Shown in pieces: positions 12,312-23,166 of a stretch of DNA of 64,000 nucleotides. The DNA is from Stachybotrys elegans (taxonomy: Eukaryota; Ascomycota; Sordariomycetes; Hypocreales; Stachybotryaceae), in NCBI GenBank assembly GCA_020746835.1, contig JAGPNK010000006.1, forward strand, positions 496,001 through 560,000, read 5' to 3'. A model generated the notes under the pieces. That model did no database searches. It saw nothing but the letters and a program-made list of their open reading frames with translations, and was not told where the DNA came from. Each line of letters begins with the position of its first letter. The stretch's first letter is position 1. A program made the translations under genes and the position numbers.

Positions 12312-15300
12312 CTACTTCTTCAACCGGCTCGGACGGAACCCCAGCAGCGGAACCTTAGACCGCAGGCTGAGACTGCTTAGAACGACGCTGATGCTGGATA
12401 GAGCCATGGCCAGGCTTGCCCATACGGGATCGAGTGTGATGTGGCTGCCACCGAACCCCTTGAGCGCGTACAGACACCCGGCGGCCACGGGCAGCGCCAG
12501 TACGTTGTAAACGGCCGCCCAGGCAAAGTTGACCTTGATGCGGCGGAGCACGGCGCGGCTCAGTTCCAGCAGCACCAGCACGGCCTCGAGTTTCGACGTG
12601 GCCAGCACAAAATCGGCGCTCGATACCGCCACGTCGCTGCCCGAACCAATGGCAATGCCCACGTCTGCCATAGTCAGTGCTGGCGAGTCGTTGATGCCGT
12701 CACCCACCATGGCCACCGTGGCCCGGCGGCTCGTGTCCTCAATCCCCATGCCGGCACCGGCGTGTAGGCTGGCCTGCAAATACTTGACCTTATCTGCTTT
12801 CTCGGAGGGGAGCACCTCGGCGAGCACCTGGTCCTTGGGGATTCCAATGCGCTGAGCGACAGCCTGAGCGGTTGTGATGTTGTCACCGGAGAGCATCCAA
12901 ACTTGGGTACCGCGTGCCTGGAGAGCCTTGACTACAGAAATGGCCTCCGGACGAATCGGGTCAGAGATCGATAATGCGGCGGCGAGAACCCATGCGCCGT
13001 CCCGACCCTTGACCACCACCAAGGCGATGGACTTGGCCTCGGTCTTCCACGTTTGCAGTACTACTGCGACGGACTCAGGTACGGAGACACCGAGATCTCG
13101 CAGAAGAAGTTCGTTGCCGACAGCCATCTCAAGTCCTGACTGTGTGTCGCACGTCGCCTTCATTCCACGACCCGGCAACTCCTCCACTTGGCCAACATTT
13201 GCTGATCTTGCCACGGTCCTCCCGCAAAAGTCCACAATAGCCTTGGCAATTGGATGACTACTATTCTCTTCAATACCTTTGAGTGCCGAGAGCAGCTTTT
13301 CTTCGCTTACTTCCTCGATAGGTCCGTTGGGGAAAAGCAAAGAGTCGGTAACGGAGGGTGCGCCACCCTCGGTAAGTGTACCAGTCTTGTCAAAGACGAC
13401 ACAATCAATCCTGCTGGCCTTCTCGAAGGCTTCGCCACCACCCTTTGCCAGAATACCGTATTTGGCAGCAAGACCACCGCCTACAAAGATAGCCGTGGGC
13501 GCTGCTAGAGCGAGGCCACAGGGACAAGCAATGACGAAGACGGCGATGGAGAACTGTAGCGCAAAAGCTACTGCTTGTGCGGGAGTATCAAAGTGTGCAT
13601 CGGGGACCCGATTTGTCAGGGTGAGCGTGAGCCAGATGGCCCAGGTCAAGAGGGCGATCAGAGTGACGACTGGGACGAAATATGTCGTGACGACGTCGGC
13701 AATTCGTTCGACCGGCGCTCTTTTAGTCTGTCCCTCGCGCACCACTTCGACGATCTGGTCGAGCATCGACTTCCCAGAGGCTCCAGTGACCTTGATCGTG
13801 ATGGTAGATCCCTGGTTGATGGTGCCGGCAAAGACTTGGTCGTTGGTGGTCTTCTTGATAAGTCGCGACTCACCTGTTAGACTCGACTCGTCAAAGCTGC
13901 TTTCACCGACCAAGACGAGACCGTCGGTGGGCGGTGAAGCACCATGGAGCACCTTGATGGTGTCACCCAGCTCCAACTCATCTATGCCAACACTAGTAGT
14001 CGTCTGTCCTTTGGGGCCGTCCTGGATGAGGAGCGCCGAGGTAGGACGAAGTTTGGCCAGAGCCTCGACCGCATCACCAGTCTTGGACTTGGCGTACGCT
14101 TCAATCAACCTTCCCGCCAGCAGGAAAAGAGTCAAAAAGACAACGGAATCGAAGTAGAACTGGCCGTTGGAAGTCAAAATAGAGTCGTGCTTGTTCATAA
14201 CAACCATTTGAGGTTCGTAAAACATGTTGTCTGGTACGATTGAGTGGCCGCTTTTCGCCCTGCTAGTTTTAACCACGACGATCATTTGCGCAATGGATGA
14301 GAGGTAGGCAATGCTGGTTCCCAGTGACATGAGCATGTTCATGCTGCCGAATTTATAGAATCGGGCCAGAAATGGGACCCGGCTGTTACGCCGCCAAAGG
14401 CTTCGAATCTCCTTGATGGCTCTCGAGTGGAATACGTCGGCAGCGAAGAAGTACACAGGTGTTGCAAGGATGCAGAGGATGATATCCATCCGACTGAGGC
14501 CGGATTTCCAGGGCCTCATCAGGTACTGTTTGGAATGGTCCGAGTCAGGAACCAGGCTCATGTAGACGATGCCCAGCACGAAAGTCGGGACGGCAAGAAT
14601 CGCGGTCATGATTTCCCGCCACAGGAGCTCTCGTTGATGCTTTGCTCTGATGGCTCTGGAACGCTCCTCGAGGGTAGGAGGATGGTAGATGGAGGCATGC
14701 AGCGATGGATCTGCTGCCTCGATTGCTCGGAGAATATGGCGTATGGTGAAGCTAGGGACATTGGGAGTATATCGAAGCTTAAGGATGGGCTTCTTGACGG
14801 TGGGCTCGTGGGTTATATCGATGGAGGAATCGAATGCTCTCAATGTTTCGCAGACTCTGCTAGGGCATCGGTGACAGAAGATGCCGTCGATCTTGATCTC
14901 AATCTCGCGATCACCATCAGTCTTTATCTGCCCCTGCAGGTTCGTGACATTGTTCACTGAGGCGTCGTATCCAATGTCTTCAATGGCGTCGGCAACGTCC
15001 TTTTCACGGTTTGGCTCCGTGCATTCGACAGTCGCACTGTTCGCAACGAGGTTGACAACGACCTTTGAGACGTAGGGGAGCTTCTGGACCTCTTGGGTGA
15101 TGCCATTGGCGCAGCTAGCACAAGTCATGCCCCCGACGGAGAGCTGTATTCGCCAGGTAGAAGAAGGAGCAGAACCATCGTCGGCAACAACTCCGGTAAA
15201 TGATGTGTGCGAGCTGGCTTCGCCGTTGCTGGGAGGCACGGAACGATGCGACGACGCCAGTTTCGCGTTTTCCTCGTCAGATTGATCCCCCGATGCCTCC

Positions 15301-15695
15301 AGACGACATGCTTCACAGTTGTCGAGATGGGCAGCGCGAGCATCCAGCAGTGATGCTGACGGCTTGTCTGTCTGCCATAGCCGAAGCCAGGGGGAAGTCG
15401 AAGCAGCTGAGTCCGCGACCCGAGGCGTAGTCGGGTCTTGGGGAACGTCGGATTCCGTCTTGACGCCGCAGACCTCGAAGCCAGCCTCTTCCAGCGTCTT
15501 CTCCATGCCGCGAACAATGTCGAGCCCGCTGTCTCGGTGTTCGACGGTGACTACCGAGGTCACCAAGTTGGGTGATACCCATTCTATCTGGTCACCGTAG
15601 GTATCGAATAGGAGAGAGTTGATGCGAGAGACGCACGAGGGGCAATGAAGATTGCCGAGGAGGTAGGAGGTGGTGATGATTGGTGATGGAGCCAT
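12312..15695 (-). CDS. P1B-type copper-transporting ATPase (CrpA/Ccc2 family)
   Basis: Intronless, 1127 aa. Three N-terminal heavy-metal-associated domains can be read: CPSC near residue 18, a canonical GGMTCASC at about 190, and a divergent third one with CHRC. An extra DNCEAC motif lies near residue 128. The ATPase core follows: TGES phosphatase loop, the CPC ion-pore motif (residues 724-726), the DKTGT phosphorylation site (Asp769), and the hinge GDGINDSPAL with GIAIGSGSDVA. About eight membrane segments are visible. The family pumps Cu(I) out of the cytosol, either to the plasma membrane (CrpA-type detoxification) or to the Golgi (Ccc2). The HCPSC first domain and the Cys/His-rich extras lean towards CrpA-type, from memory. 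It is divergent from MET10, with 1.3 kb between them. Confidence 0.93.
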   Translation of the reverse strand: MAPSPIITTSYLLGNLHCPSCVSRINSLLFDTYGDQIEWVSPNLVTSVVTVEHRDSGLDIVRGMEKTLEEAGFEVCGVKTESDVPQDPTTPRVADSAASTSPWLRLWQTDKPSASLLDARAAHLDNCEACRLEASGDQSDEENAKLASSHRSVPPSNGEASSHTSFTGVVADDGSAPSSTWRIQLSVGGMTCASCANGITQEVQKLPYVSKVVVNLVANSATVECTEPNREKDVADAIEDIGYDASVNNVTNLQGQIKTDGDREIEIKIDGIFCHRCPSRVCETLRAFDSSIDITHEPTVKKPILKLRYTPNVPSFTIRHILRAIEAADPSLHASIYHPPTLEERSRAIRAKHQRELLWREIMTAILAVPTFVLGIVYMSLVPDSDHSKQYLMRPWKSGLSRMDIILCILATPVYFFAADVFHSRAIKEIRSLWRRNSRVPFLARFYKFGSMNMLMSLGTSIAYLSSIAQMIVVVKTSRAKSGHSIVPDNMFYEPQMVVMNKHDSILTSNGQFYFDSVVFLTLFLLAGRLIEAYAKSKTGDAVEALAKLRPTSALLIQDGPKGQTTTSVGIDELELGDTIKVLHGASPPTDGLVLVGESSFDESSLTGESRLIKKTTNDQVFAGTINQGSTITIKVTGASGKSMLDQIVEVVREGQTKRAPVERIADVVTTYFVPVVTLIALLTWAIWLTLTLTNRVPDAHFDTPAQAVAFALQFSIAVFVIACPCGLALAAPTAIFVGGGLAAKYGILAKGGGEAFEKASRIDCVVFDKTGTLTEGGAPSVTDSLLFPNGPIEEVSEEKLLSALKGIEENSSHPIAKAIVDFCGRTVARSANVGQVEELPGRGMKATCDTQSGLEMAVGNELLLRDLGVSVPESVAVVLQTWKTEAKSIALVVVKGRDGAWVLAAALSISDPIRPEAISVVKALQARGTQVWMLSGDNITTAQAVAQRIGIPKDQVLAEVLPSEKADKVKYLQASLHAGAGMGIEDTSRRATVAMVGDGINDSPALTMADVGIAIGSGSDVAVSSADFVLATSKLEAVLVLLELSRAVLRRIKVNFAWAAVYNVLALPVAAGCLYALKGFGGSHITLDPVWASLAMALSSISVVLSSLSLRSKVPLLGFRPSRLKK

Positions 15696-15919
15696 GGCGA
15701 GGCGCGTCTGAGGCGCTCAAGGCCAGTATTTTGCAGGTCAGGATTGCGCGTCAATTAGAGATAAATACAGTGCCTGTCAAAGTTGGTGGAATAATTAAGA
15801 TGAGGATTTTTCAGTGATAGCTGTAAAGTTATTTGTACAAGAGATGCAAGTGGTAGAGTTTGCATGGAGGCAGGAGCGTTTGGCGGGTTGTATTTGTATC
15901 TAATTCTGTGGCACTAAAA

Positions 15920-15929
15920 CCAGCACAAA
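15920..15929 (-). promoter_or_regulatory. Candidate copper-fist (AceA/Ace1) binding site
   Basis: Read on the minus strand the site is TTTGTGCTGG, which fits the HTHNNGCTGD pattern reported for fungal copper-responsive factors (from memory). It lies about 225 bp upstream of the copper ATPase ATG. A ten-base degenerate match is weak on its own; the location next to a copper exporter is what makes it worth recording. Confidence 0.3.
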
Positions 15930-16368
15930 TAACGCAGACAGGCATGCCGGAAAAGTATGATCCGTGTAGGGGGTGGTAGGGTCATGAATGTACCGTATCG
16001 CAAGCCACGCGAAGCATCCAGGCAAAATAAAACATGGCGTGATGAATACCGATATTTCAGTGCAGCAAATGTGATGGGTTGATATCTATCCTGAAGGTGT
16101 GGTGAAGGGGTGACGTGGATGGATCCTAGGCTCTTTCCTAGATGGTTTGTCAGGGTACTTCTAGTGGCTTCTGACTTCTGGCTTCTGGCTCAAAGGCGAC
16201 GCTGCAATGCAGGAAATGATGAGTCAAACCACATATATCAGCAACTTAGTTTCCCAACTTGGTTTATTCTCATGTGAACGCCAAGCAAGAATTAAGCCAA
16301 TACACCTGCTCCGGGATGGCCTGGTTGATGTGAGCACTCGCCACAGTTGGCAGACACTGGCACAGACG

Positions 16369-16379
16369 CACGTGATAAG
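16369..16379 (+). promoter_or_regulatory. CACGTG box fused to a GATA site upstream of MET10
   Basis: The sequence CACGTGATAAG combines an E-box of the Cbf1 type (CACGTGA) with a GATAAG element of the AreA/NIT2 type. It is about 650 bp upstream of the MET10 ATG. Cbf1-type factors act at sulfur-assimilation promoters in yeast. Function here is inferred only. Confidence 0.35.
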
Positions 16380-17027
16380 AATCTGCAGGGATTGTCTAGG
16401 CTCGCGCCACTATCACAAGTACAGCCACAGCCACAGCGCAACTACGGCCAAGTACATACATATGAGGCCCGTCGAGAACACAGTTCCAAGCGCCGTTGGA
16501 CGGACCTAGCTCTGTTGCGTGATTGACTTGCTCAACACTGCAAGGCGGAAGTCGGCGGACACCCCGACAAGCCGGATCTGGACCGCGGCAATCGGCCGGT
16601 GCAAAAATGGAGATGCAATTCGGCGGCTCGGACAAGATTTGGCATCTTGCGCCCATGGCAATCCCCCGCTAGTCCTATCTGGGCCTTAGCCCAATTGCGT
16701 GATTCTGATGAAGCATCAACAATTTCTGAGCATCCAATCTTTTCTGAGCCAGCAACAAGGCTTCCATGATGCGAAAACGGCCAAAGATGGATTCGAAAGC
16801 GCCATTTACTTTCTCCGCGCCCCAAGTGGCCCTTTTACCCTTTTGCCTTTTGTGCCCCCCCAAAAGGGTCTCGGTCCACGTCTCTCCCTTGCATCTCCGG
16901 GGTATAATTCGAATTCGACTTCGACTTCGACATTGACTTCGTCTCGGTTCCTTGCTGCCCTTTTCTGGTCCTGCACAACCCAATATTCGAGACGCTGCTC
17001 TTCCCAGAGCATCCCGCCATAGAAACC

Positions 17028-20000
17028 ATGGCTGTCGGATCGAACTCGTCGACGACCAAGTCGTCCAGCCTGCCTTTCGGCCAGGCTGTGCCCCTCGATT
17101 CCATCTCCGGCCCGACCTACGTGACGGCTCAGCTGCTGGTCCAGCAGATCGCCTTCAAGCTTTCCGACAAGGTCTACACCTACTCCCCCGAGACCTTCGA
17201 TCTTGACGCCGCCGTCCGCGACTGGGCTGCCAAGGATGGCAAGAACATCCACGGCTACGCCACCTCTGTTCTGCCCATGCAGACCAGGACCGGCGCTGGT
17301 GCTCTTGCGCTTGGCTACATCTTCTCCCCAGACTTCGATGTCTCCAGGCGTCACATCCCCCAGACCCTGGTCGCCTCGTCCGGAAGCCTGCAGCAGCTGC
17401 GCGGCACTCTGGACCAGCTCTCTCTCTTGTACGGCGTCTCCAGCCCCGTCGTCGCCCACATCGCCTCGACCGACTACTCGGCCACACAGGGCCTGGTCTC
17501 CAACTTTGACTCTGCCATGAGAATCGCCGAGGACCTGGGACTGGGTCTGGTGGCGAGCTCCTCCACCTATGAGGCTCAGCACATGTCCATTCTTTCCACC
17601 CTCCTCGCATCCGTCCTCCCCACGCTTCACATCTATGACGGCGTTCGCGTTGCCCGCGAGACCTTGAGGGTTGTCGACGCCCTCAGCGAGACTGGCGTCG
17701 CCGACGTCTACAACAAGCTCTCCTCCGAGGTCGCCAAGCTCAACAAGAGGCTGGACGATGCCGGCAAGGTCCTTGAGCTGCTGAACCTCTTCAACGACGA
17801 GCTCGGCACCGTCTACCAGCCCTTCGAGTATTTCGGCCACGATACGCCCGATGTCGTCCTTGTTGCTTTCGGCAGCATTGAGACTCAAGTCGCCAAGCAG
17901 GTTCTCTCCCGCATCGCCGCTGACGGCTCCAAGGTTGGCGTCGTCAACGTCCGTATCTACCGCCCCTTCATTGAGGAGGCTTTCCTCAAGGCTGTTCCCG
18001 CCTCGGCTCGCACCATTGCCGTCCTGGGACAGGTCAAGGATGATGCGGCCGTGTCCGATGAGGCCAGCCAGTCTGCCCTTTACGGCGATGTCCTGACTGC
18101 CGTTACCTTCTCCGGCCAGTTTGAGACGCAGCCCCAGGTCGTGGATATCAAGTATACGCCTTCGCAGGCCATCACTCCCCAGGGCATCGTGGACACTCTG
18201 CACAAGGTCTTTGGCAACGACGGCGAGGTCAAGAAACTCCCCTCCCTGATTCAGGCCCAGCAGTACACCTTCTGGGATGTCGACGACTCCGCCTCCCACG
18301 GTGCCGCCAGTGCCATCGGTAGCCTGCTCTCCAAGGAGTCCACCAACAACGTATATGTATACGAGGCATTCGACAACCTCACTCAGGGCGGAGTTGTCCG
18401 AACCGACGTTCGTGCGTCCAAGAAGGCCATCGAAGCCCCCTATGCTGTCGTCGAGGCAGACGTTGTCGTTGTCGGCGACGAGAAGATTTTGAAGGAGGTC
18501 GATGTTGTCAAGAGCGTCGCCAACGGAGGCAAGGTTGTCCTGAAGCTCTCTAACTTTAACGAGGATCAGCTTGAGAAGCGAATGCCCGCTGCCTTCCGCA
18601 AGGCCATCCAGGAGAAGAGCATTGAGCTGTACATCCTCGACATCTCTTACTCACCTGCCTTTGAGAAGGACCCCTCCACCCATAAGCTGTTGACGGAGGT
18701 GGCTTTCCTCAAGGTGGCGGAGACGCCTGCCGAGGTCATCTCCAAGCTCACTCTTGTCGAGGGACACCCCCCTACCCTCCAGGAGAGCACTGACGCCGTC
18801 GAGCAGTGCCTCCGTAAATACGAAGTCCCCGCGGCCTGGGCTGAGGTTGAAGTGGACGCCGCTGGTGCCCAGCTTCCTGCCTCGATCCAGCCCAACAGCT
18901 TCGTCCCCTTCGAGAAGGAGGAGACTGAGACTGCCGCTGACCTGGGTGACTGGCAGGTCGCTGCCAAGGGCCTCGCCTTCAAGGAGGCCTTTGGCACCAA
19001 GACTGGCCTGCGTCCTGACCTCCCTGTCAAGACTGCCACCATCAAGGTCAAGGAAAACCGACGCCTGACTCCCCAGGACTATGACCGAAACATCTTCCAC
19101 ATCGAGTTCGACCTCGGCAACTCTGGTCTCACCTACAAGATTGGTGAAGCCCTGGGTATCCACGCGGAGAACGACGAGGACCAGGTCAACGAGTTCATCG
19201 AGTTCTACGGACTCAACCCCTCTGCCCTTGTCCAGGTGCCATCTCGCGAGGACAGCTCGGCCAGCGAAGTCCGTACCGTGTTCCAGGCTCTGATGCAGAA
19301 CGTAGATATCCTCGGCAAGCCGCCCAAGCGCTTCTACGAAGGCCTGGCCGAGTTTGCCACTGACGAGACTGAGAAGAAGAAGCTCGAGACTCTTGGCGGT
19401 CAGGATGGCGCCGAGGAGTTCAAGCGTCGTTCTGATGTGGACACTGTCTCCTACGTCGATGTGCTGCAGGAGTTCAAGTCTGCCCGCCCTAGCTTCAACG
19501 ATCTCGTCAAGATTGTGAGCCCGCTAAAGCGACGAGAGTACTCGATCGCCTCTGCGCAGGCTGTCACTCCCAACTCGGTCGCCCTCATGATTGTCGTGGT
19601 CGACTGGGTGGACAGCAAGGGCCGCACCCGTTACGGACACGCGACTCGCTATCTCAGTCGTCTCCAGCCGGGTGCTACTGTTACCGCCTCCGTCAAGCCT
19701 TCCGTCATGAAATTGCCCGTCAAGGATACGGCTCCGCTCATCATGGCAGGTCTTGGCACTGGCCTAGCCCCCTTCCGTGCCTTCGTGCAGTACCGCGCCA
19801 TGCAAAAGGCCCAGGGCAAGGAGATTGGCTCCATCCTCCTCTACCTCGGATCGCGCCACCAGCGTGAGGAGTATCTCTATGGTGAGGAGTGGGAGGCCTA
19901 CCTTGCAGCCGGTGTGGTCACTCTGGTTGGCAGCGCCTTTTCGCGTGACCAGCCTCAGAAGATCTACATCCAGGACAGGATGAGGCAGACGCTCGATGAA

Positions 20001-20192
20001 ATTGTCAAGGCCTACATCAAGGACGAGGGCAGCTTCTACCTGTGCGGTCCTACGTGGCCGGTGCCTGACGTGACCAAGGTGCTCATGGAGGCAATTGCGG
20101 CAGAGGCCAAGGCCAGCGGCAAGAAGGTTGACCCCAAGAAGGAGATTGAGAAGCTGAAGGAGGAGGGACGCTACGTCCTGGAAGTATACTAA
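17028..20192 (+). CDS. MET10: Assimilatory sulfite reductase (NADPH), flavoprotein alpha subunit
   Basis: Intronless, 1054 aa, close to the length of yeast Met10 (about 1035). The start is the first in-frame ATG after the stops, in good context (GAAACCATGG). The N-terminal half (about 30-600) is the pyruvate:ferredoxin-oxidoreductase-like region characteristic of fungal MET10. The C-terminal half is a ferredoxin-NADP reductase module: an FAD-binding domain from about 660 with RREYSIAS near residue 834, the NADPH-binding GLGTGLAPFRAF near 908, and a final YLCGPTW plus YVLEVY terminus. It passes electrons from NADPH through flavins to the hemoprotein beta subunit, which reduces sulfite to sulfide in the cytosol. 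Reading frame and motifs are intact, with no sign of decay. Confidence 0.96.
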   Translation: MAVGSNSSTTKSSSLPFGQAVPLDSISGPTYVTAQLLVQQIAFKLSDKVYTYSPETFDLDAAVRDWAAKDGKNIHGYATSVLPMQTRTGAGALALGYIFSPDFDVSRRHIPQTLVASSGSLQQLRGTLDQLSLLYGVSSPVVAHIASTDYSATQGLVSNFDSAMRIAEDLGLGLVASSSTYEAQHMSILSTLLASVLPTLHIYDGVRVARETLRVVDALSETGVADVYNKLSSEVAKLNKRLDDAGKVLELLNLFNDELGTVYQPFEYFGHDTPDVVLVAFGSIETQVAKQVLSRIAADGSKVGVVNVRIYRPFIEEAFLKAVPASARTIAVLGQVKDDAAVSDEASQSALYGDVLTAVTFSGQFETQPQVVDIKYTPSQAITPQGIVDTLHKVFGNDGEVKKLPSLIQAQQYTFWDVDDSASHGAASAIGSLLSKESTNNVYVYEAFDNLTQGGVVRTDVRASKKAIEAPYAVVEADVVVVGDEKILKEVDVVKSVANGGKVVLKLSNFNEDQLEKRMPAAFRKAIQEKSIELYILDISYSPAFEKDPSTHKLLTEVAFLKVAETPAEVISKLTLVEGHPPTLQESTDAVEQCLRKYEVPAAWAEVEVDAAGAQLPASIQPNSFVPFEKEETETAADLGDWQVAAKGLAFKEAFGTKTGLRPDLPVKTATIKVKENRRLTPQDYDRNIFHIEFDLGNSGLTYKIGEALGIHAENDEDQVNEFIEFYGLNPSALVQVPSREDSSASEVRTVFQALMQNVDILGKPPKRFYEGLAEFATDETEKKKLETLGGQDGAEEFKRRSDVDTVSYVDVLQEFKSARPSFNDLVKIVSPLKRREYSIASAQAVTPNSVALMIVVVDWVDSKGRTRYGHATRYLSRLQPGATVTASVKPSVMKLPVKDTAPLIMAGLGTGLAPFRAFVQYRAMQKAQGKEIGSILLYLGSRHQREEYLYGEEWEAYLAAGVVTLVGSAFSRDQPQKIYIQDRMRQTLDEIVKAYIKDEGSFYLCGPTWPVPDVTKVLMEAIAAEAKASGKKVDPKKEIEKLKEEGRYVLEVY

Positions 20193-23166
20193 GCTCGCCA
20201 GTACAGCTTGTTCTTTTCTTACTCAAAAGCAGTGCTTTCTCTTAGATGTAGCGACCCAAGGCAATAGACTACGGATTCTCTTACTTCAAGTCATGGTGCA
20301 AGTTTGACGCTCCCCCTCACTTCTCTCAACACACCTTATCTCAGTCAAAGTTACTTCAGGACGTGACACGGCTGGCCCCAAGTGCATCCGCTCCGCAAGC
20401 AAGAGATAAAGTCCTGCTTGACTTGTCTCCGAGTGCAAGGATCATAATTGCGTCGACACAGCCTTAACGGACGGCAAAGCCGACACTCTACATCCGGTAT
20501 CTAGGACATTTGTCATTGACAAGAGAGCAGGGATGAGGGTTGCAATGGTAGGACTCCCCCCCCACTCACCATAGATGATGCGATGATTCTCAAGCCTGGT
20601 CTGTGTTTCTAACCTCGTGATGCAAGCATGCCGTTCTGAGTGGTAGGCAGCTACATCACCCGCATGACTTGGCCCAGACATTGAGGCGCGCCATGGGGGT
20701 CGTATGAACGCCACCATGATACGATGCAGCATGCCAAGACTCGGTGTGATGTGCAACTCATCCAGAAGGAGCAAGAGATATCTTGCCACGGCTCAAGCGG
20801 GAAGTGCGGATGAGCTGCCAGAGCCCTCCTCTGCCTCTTCCGAGACAATAAGCACAAGACGGGCGCATGATTGGAGACTGCACGGCACCTCCCGAGGTGG
20901 ATGCGTGCATGGCGACCAGGCAGGCCCAGTCACATCCAGGCGTAGATCACCAGGATCCGAGCTGCTGATGGGAAAAGAGGAAATACAGCTCCTTCGGGAC
21001 ATCAGGCCACGCAAGAGAGAGCGTTTACAGGGGGCGGGGAGGAGAAAAGGGGGGGCGATACCATGCATGATGGCATTGTTCACAGTAAACGAGCCTGGGT
21101 TGGAGCACACAGAGTCTCTCGCAGTCACACGCATGCACATCGGGCACTTACTACAGGCCGAGGCCTCGCCTGGACGTGCCGCTCCGTGTGATTGAGGTTG
21201 ATATCCGCGTATTGGTGGGCGCGATATTTCAGCTCCATCCAAGCCAGCCATGACCTCCCACGTCGCGCCCCTATGCAGCCCATCGGCAAGCACAAGGAGG
21301 AGGGGACGCCGAGATGATCACGCATACCAATTGCATGCTGGCCATGACTGTAACCTTGCGTACAAGAAAGAACACGCGGCTAAAAGGGGGAGAACGGCGA
21401 CGCAAAAAGCAGGCAAAAGAGTTCATCTTGGGCTTGCAGCGTCGCATAGAGCCTCGCCCGCAACCGTTTCGGCGACCGGTGTAGATCTCAGAGCTGCATC
21501 ATGCAGGCTGGACCACCATTTTCGCATCGCATGCCTGACAACCAACCCAGCCCCGCGTCTGACTGAATAGCAAGGATGGCCAAAGAAGAAGCAATGAGTG
21601 GGTAGCGTCGTGGAGCTTGCTATCCTGTCTCTTCCAACACCTCTTCCGAAACAGTTGCTCGTAAACCTGTCTCTCTTTCGATGCCATCGGCATCCGGCAG
21701 CGTATCAGTTTGCCAAGCCTCGTTTCCTTCCTCCCTAGGAGCAGTCTCCGTATGCCCTGACTGGATTGAAGCATTAATTTTGCCGCCCCCCCCCCCCCCA
21801 AACACTCCGCAACAAGCGGTCTGAGAGTAGGATTTCGCTCTTTGGCGCGCGATGCTACACCGGTGAGTGAAGCTAGGGGGCAATGGGTGGGTGGAGGAGA
21901 CAATGGGAGGACTGAACAAGTCCGTGAACGCGCGCCCGCTCGCGTAGCATCGTCGAATAGCAGACGTCCAACAGAGCGGAGCGGAACGAATGTACACTGT
22001 ATTGGAAATACTAGCAGCCGAAAGGGGGGGATGGCATTGTTTCATTGCACACACACATCCAGGCTGGCTGGGTGGGATAACGGGCCTCCCGACATCAGGC
22101 TCCCCCCCCCCTTCCGTCCCTCTCCCCCGCCTGCACTGTCGCCTGACCGTCTTTTTGTGTGTTGGCCAGGGCGTACCGTAGCATGCGGTGGGATGGGCGC
22201 CAACCATGTACATGAATGGCACTCGATCGAGCCGCTTGATGCGGAAATGCCTTTTCGAAAGAGGGATAGCCAAGGGTGGCGAGAAGGTTTTCATGAATAG
22301 AAGCTGTGATTCACATTCATCACCACACAGACGGCGCGTCATCGCAGTGACGCACCCTACTTCGCCGACTCCTCTCCTTATCATCATCTCTCCCTCCCTG
22401 GAGGAGAAACTAGTCACATTGCCCGCACCCCCCCGGTCGCTCGCTTCTGCCTCGTAAATGCAAAATGGCGTGGTGAACGTGGCTGTCTATAGATGGAGAG
22501 TCAGCGGAGCGAGGGGAAAAAAGAGAGACATGTCTTGTCCATGCCGCCTTTGAGCCCGTCAGACAGACCCCGACGCGCCAATTGGACCACCAGACGTTGG
22601 CCCTTATCATTGCGACAAAGTGAGGCTGAAATGGATGCGCAATTGGAAGCAAGCGTGCCGTGGAAAGTGGTAAATTGGTACGAGGCATACAGGGGAGGTG
22701 AATCGGCCACGACCCCTGCCACCTGATTCGTTGGAGCAGATCAGATAAATATGCCATGCAATTCCAAGCCAAGTGACAAACTATGGAACCCCTCATTGAT
22801 TCAGACTACAGCTATTGCAAAACGTAATGTAAAAGGCAAGATAAGCAGAAAAAAACACAAACTAAAAAACAAAAAAAACAAAAAGCAAAAAGCAAAACAA
22901 AAAGAGATCCGAAGCTCCTTGTCCAGACCTGTCGATCGTTGCTTGCCCATAGGTCTCAGTCTTAGACGCCCGTATACCATGCCCATATCCCATCCATCTA
23001 TACCGTCGATTGCAGTGTTCCAAAGCCCCACGACCCCCATGATTCACTGGGGTCTGTGGCAGCTTCGCAAAAGAGAGTCCATGTTTCCCAGACGTCTCGC
23101 GTCTGGTCGTTTCTCTTCTCCTGCGCCCTCAGCCCCCCTGCTGCTGGGAGCCAGAGATTGGGCCTT
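20193..23166. other. Intergenic region, no gene seen
   Basis: Three kilobases between the ends of MET10 (+) and the amine oxidase (-). All longer open frames here lack recognisable domains and run antisense to each other in GC-rich, low-complexity sequence. A C14 tract lies at 21,786-21,799, and an A-rich stretch (22,845-22,905) may belong to the 3' end of the oxidase transcript. Confidence 0.55.

Larger units (their letters stand above)
15696..17027. promoter_or_regulatory. Divergent promoter region of the copper ATPase and MET10 genes
   Basis: This 1.3-kb region separates two genes transcribed outward. Near MET10 it has a C/T-rich segment and a TTCGAC tandem (about 16,912-16,940) just upstream of the ATG. 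It contains no coding frame that I can support. Candidate binding sites are listed separately. Confidence 0.6.

Noticed and set aside
16806..18299. 497-codon open frame on the minus strand
   Set aside because: Antisense shadow of MET10, caused by strong third-position C preference.
21620..22417. 265-codon minus-strand frame
   Set aside because: No recognisable motif; rich in Arg and Pro with a C14-derived Gly stretch, typical of chance open frames in GC-rich DNA.
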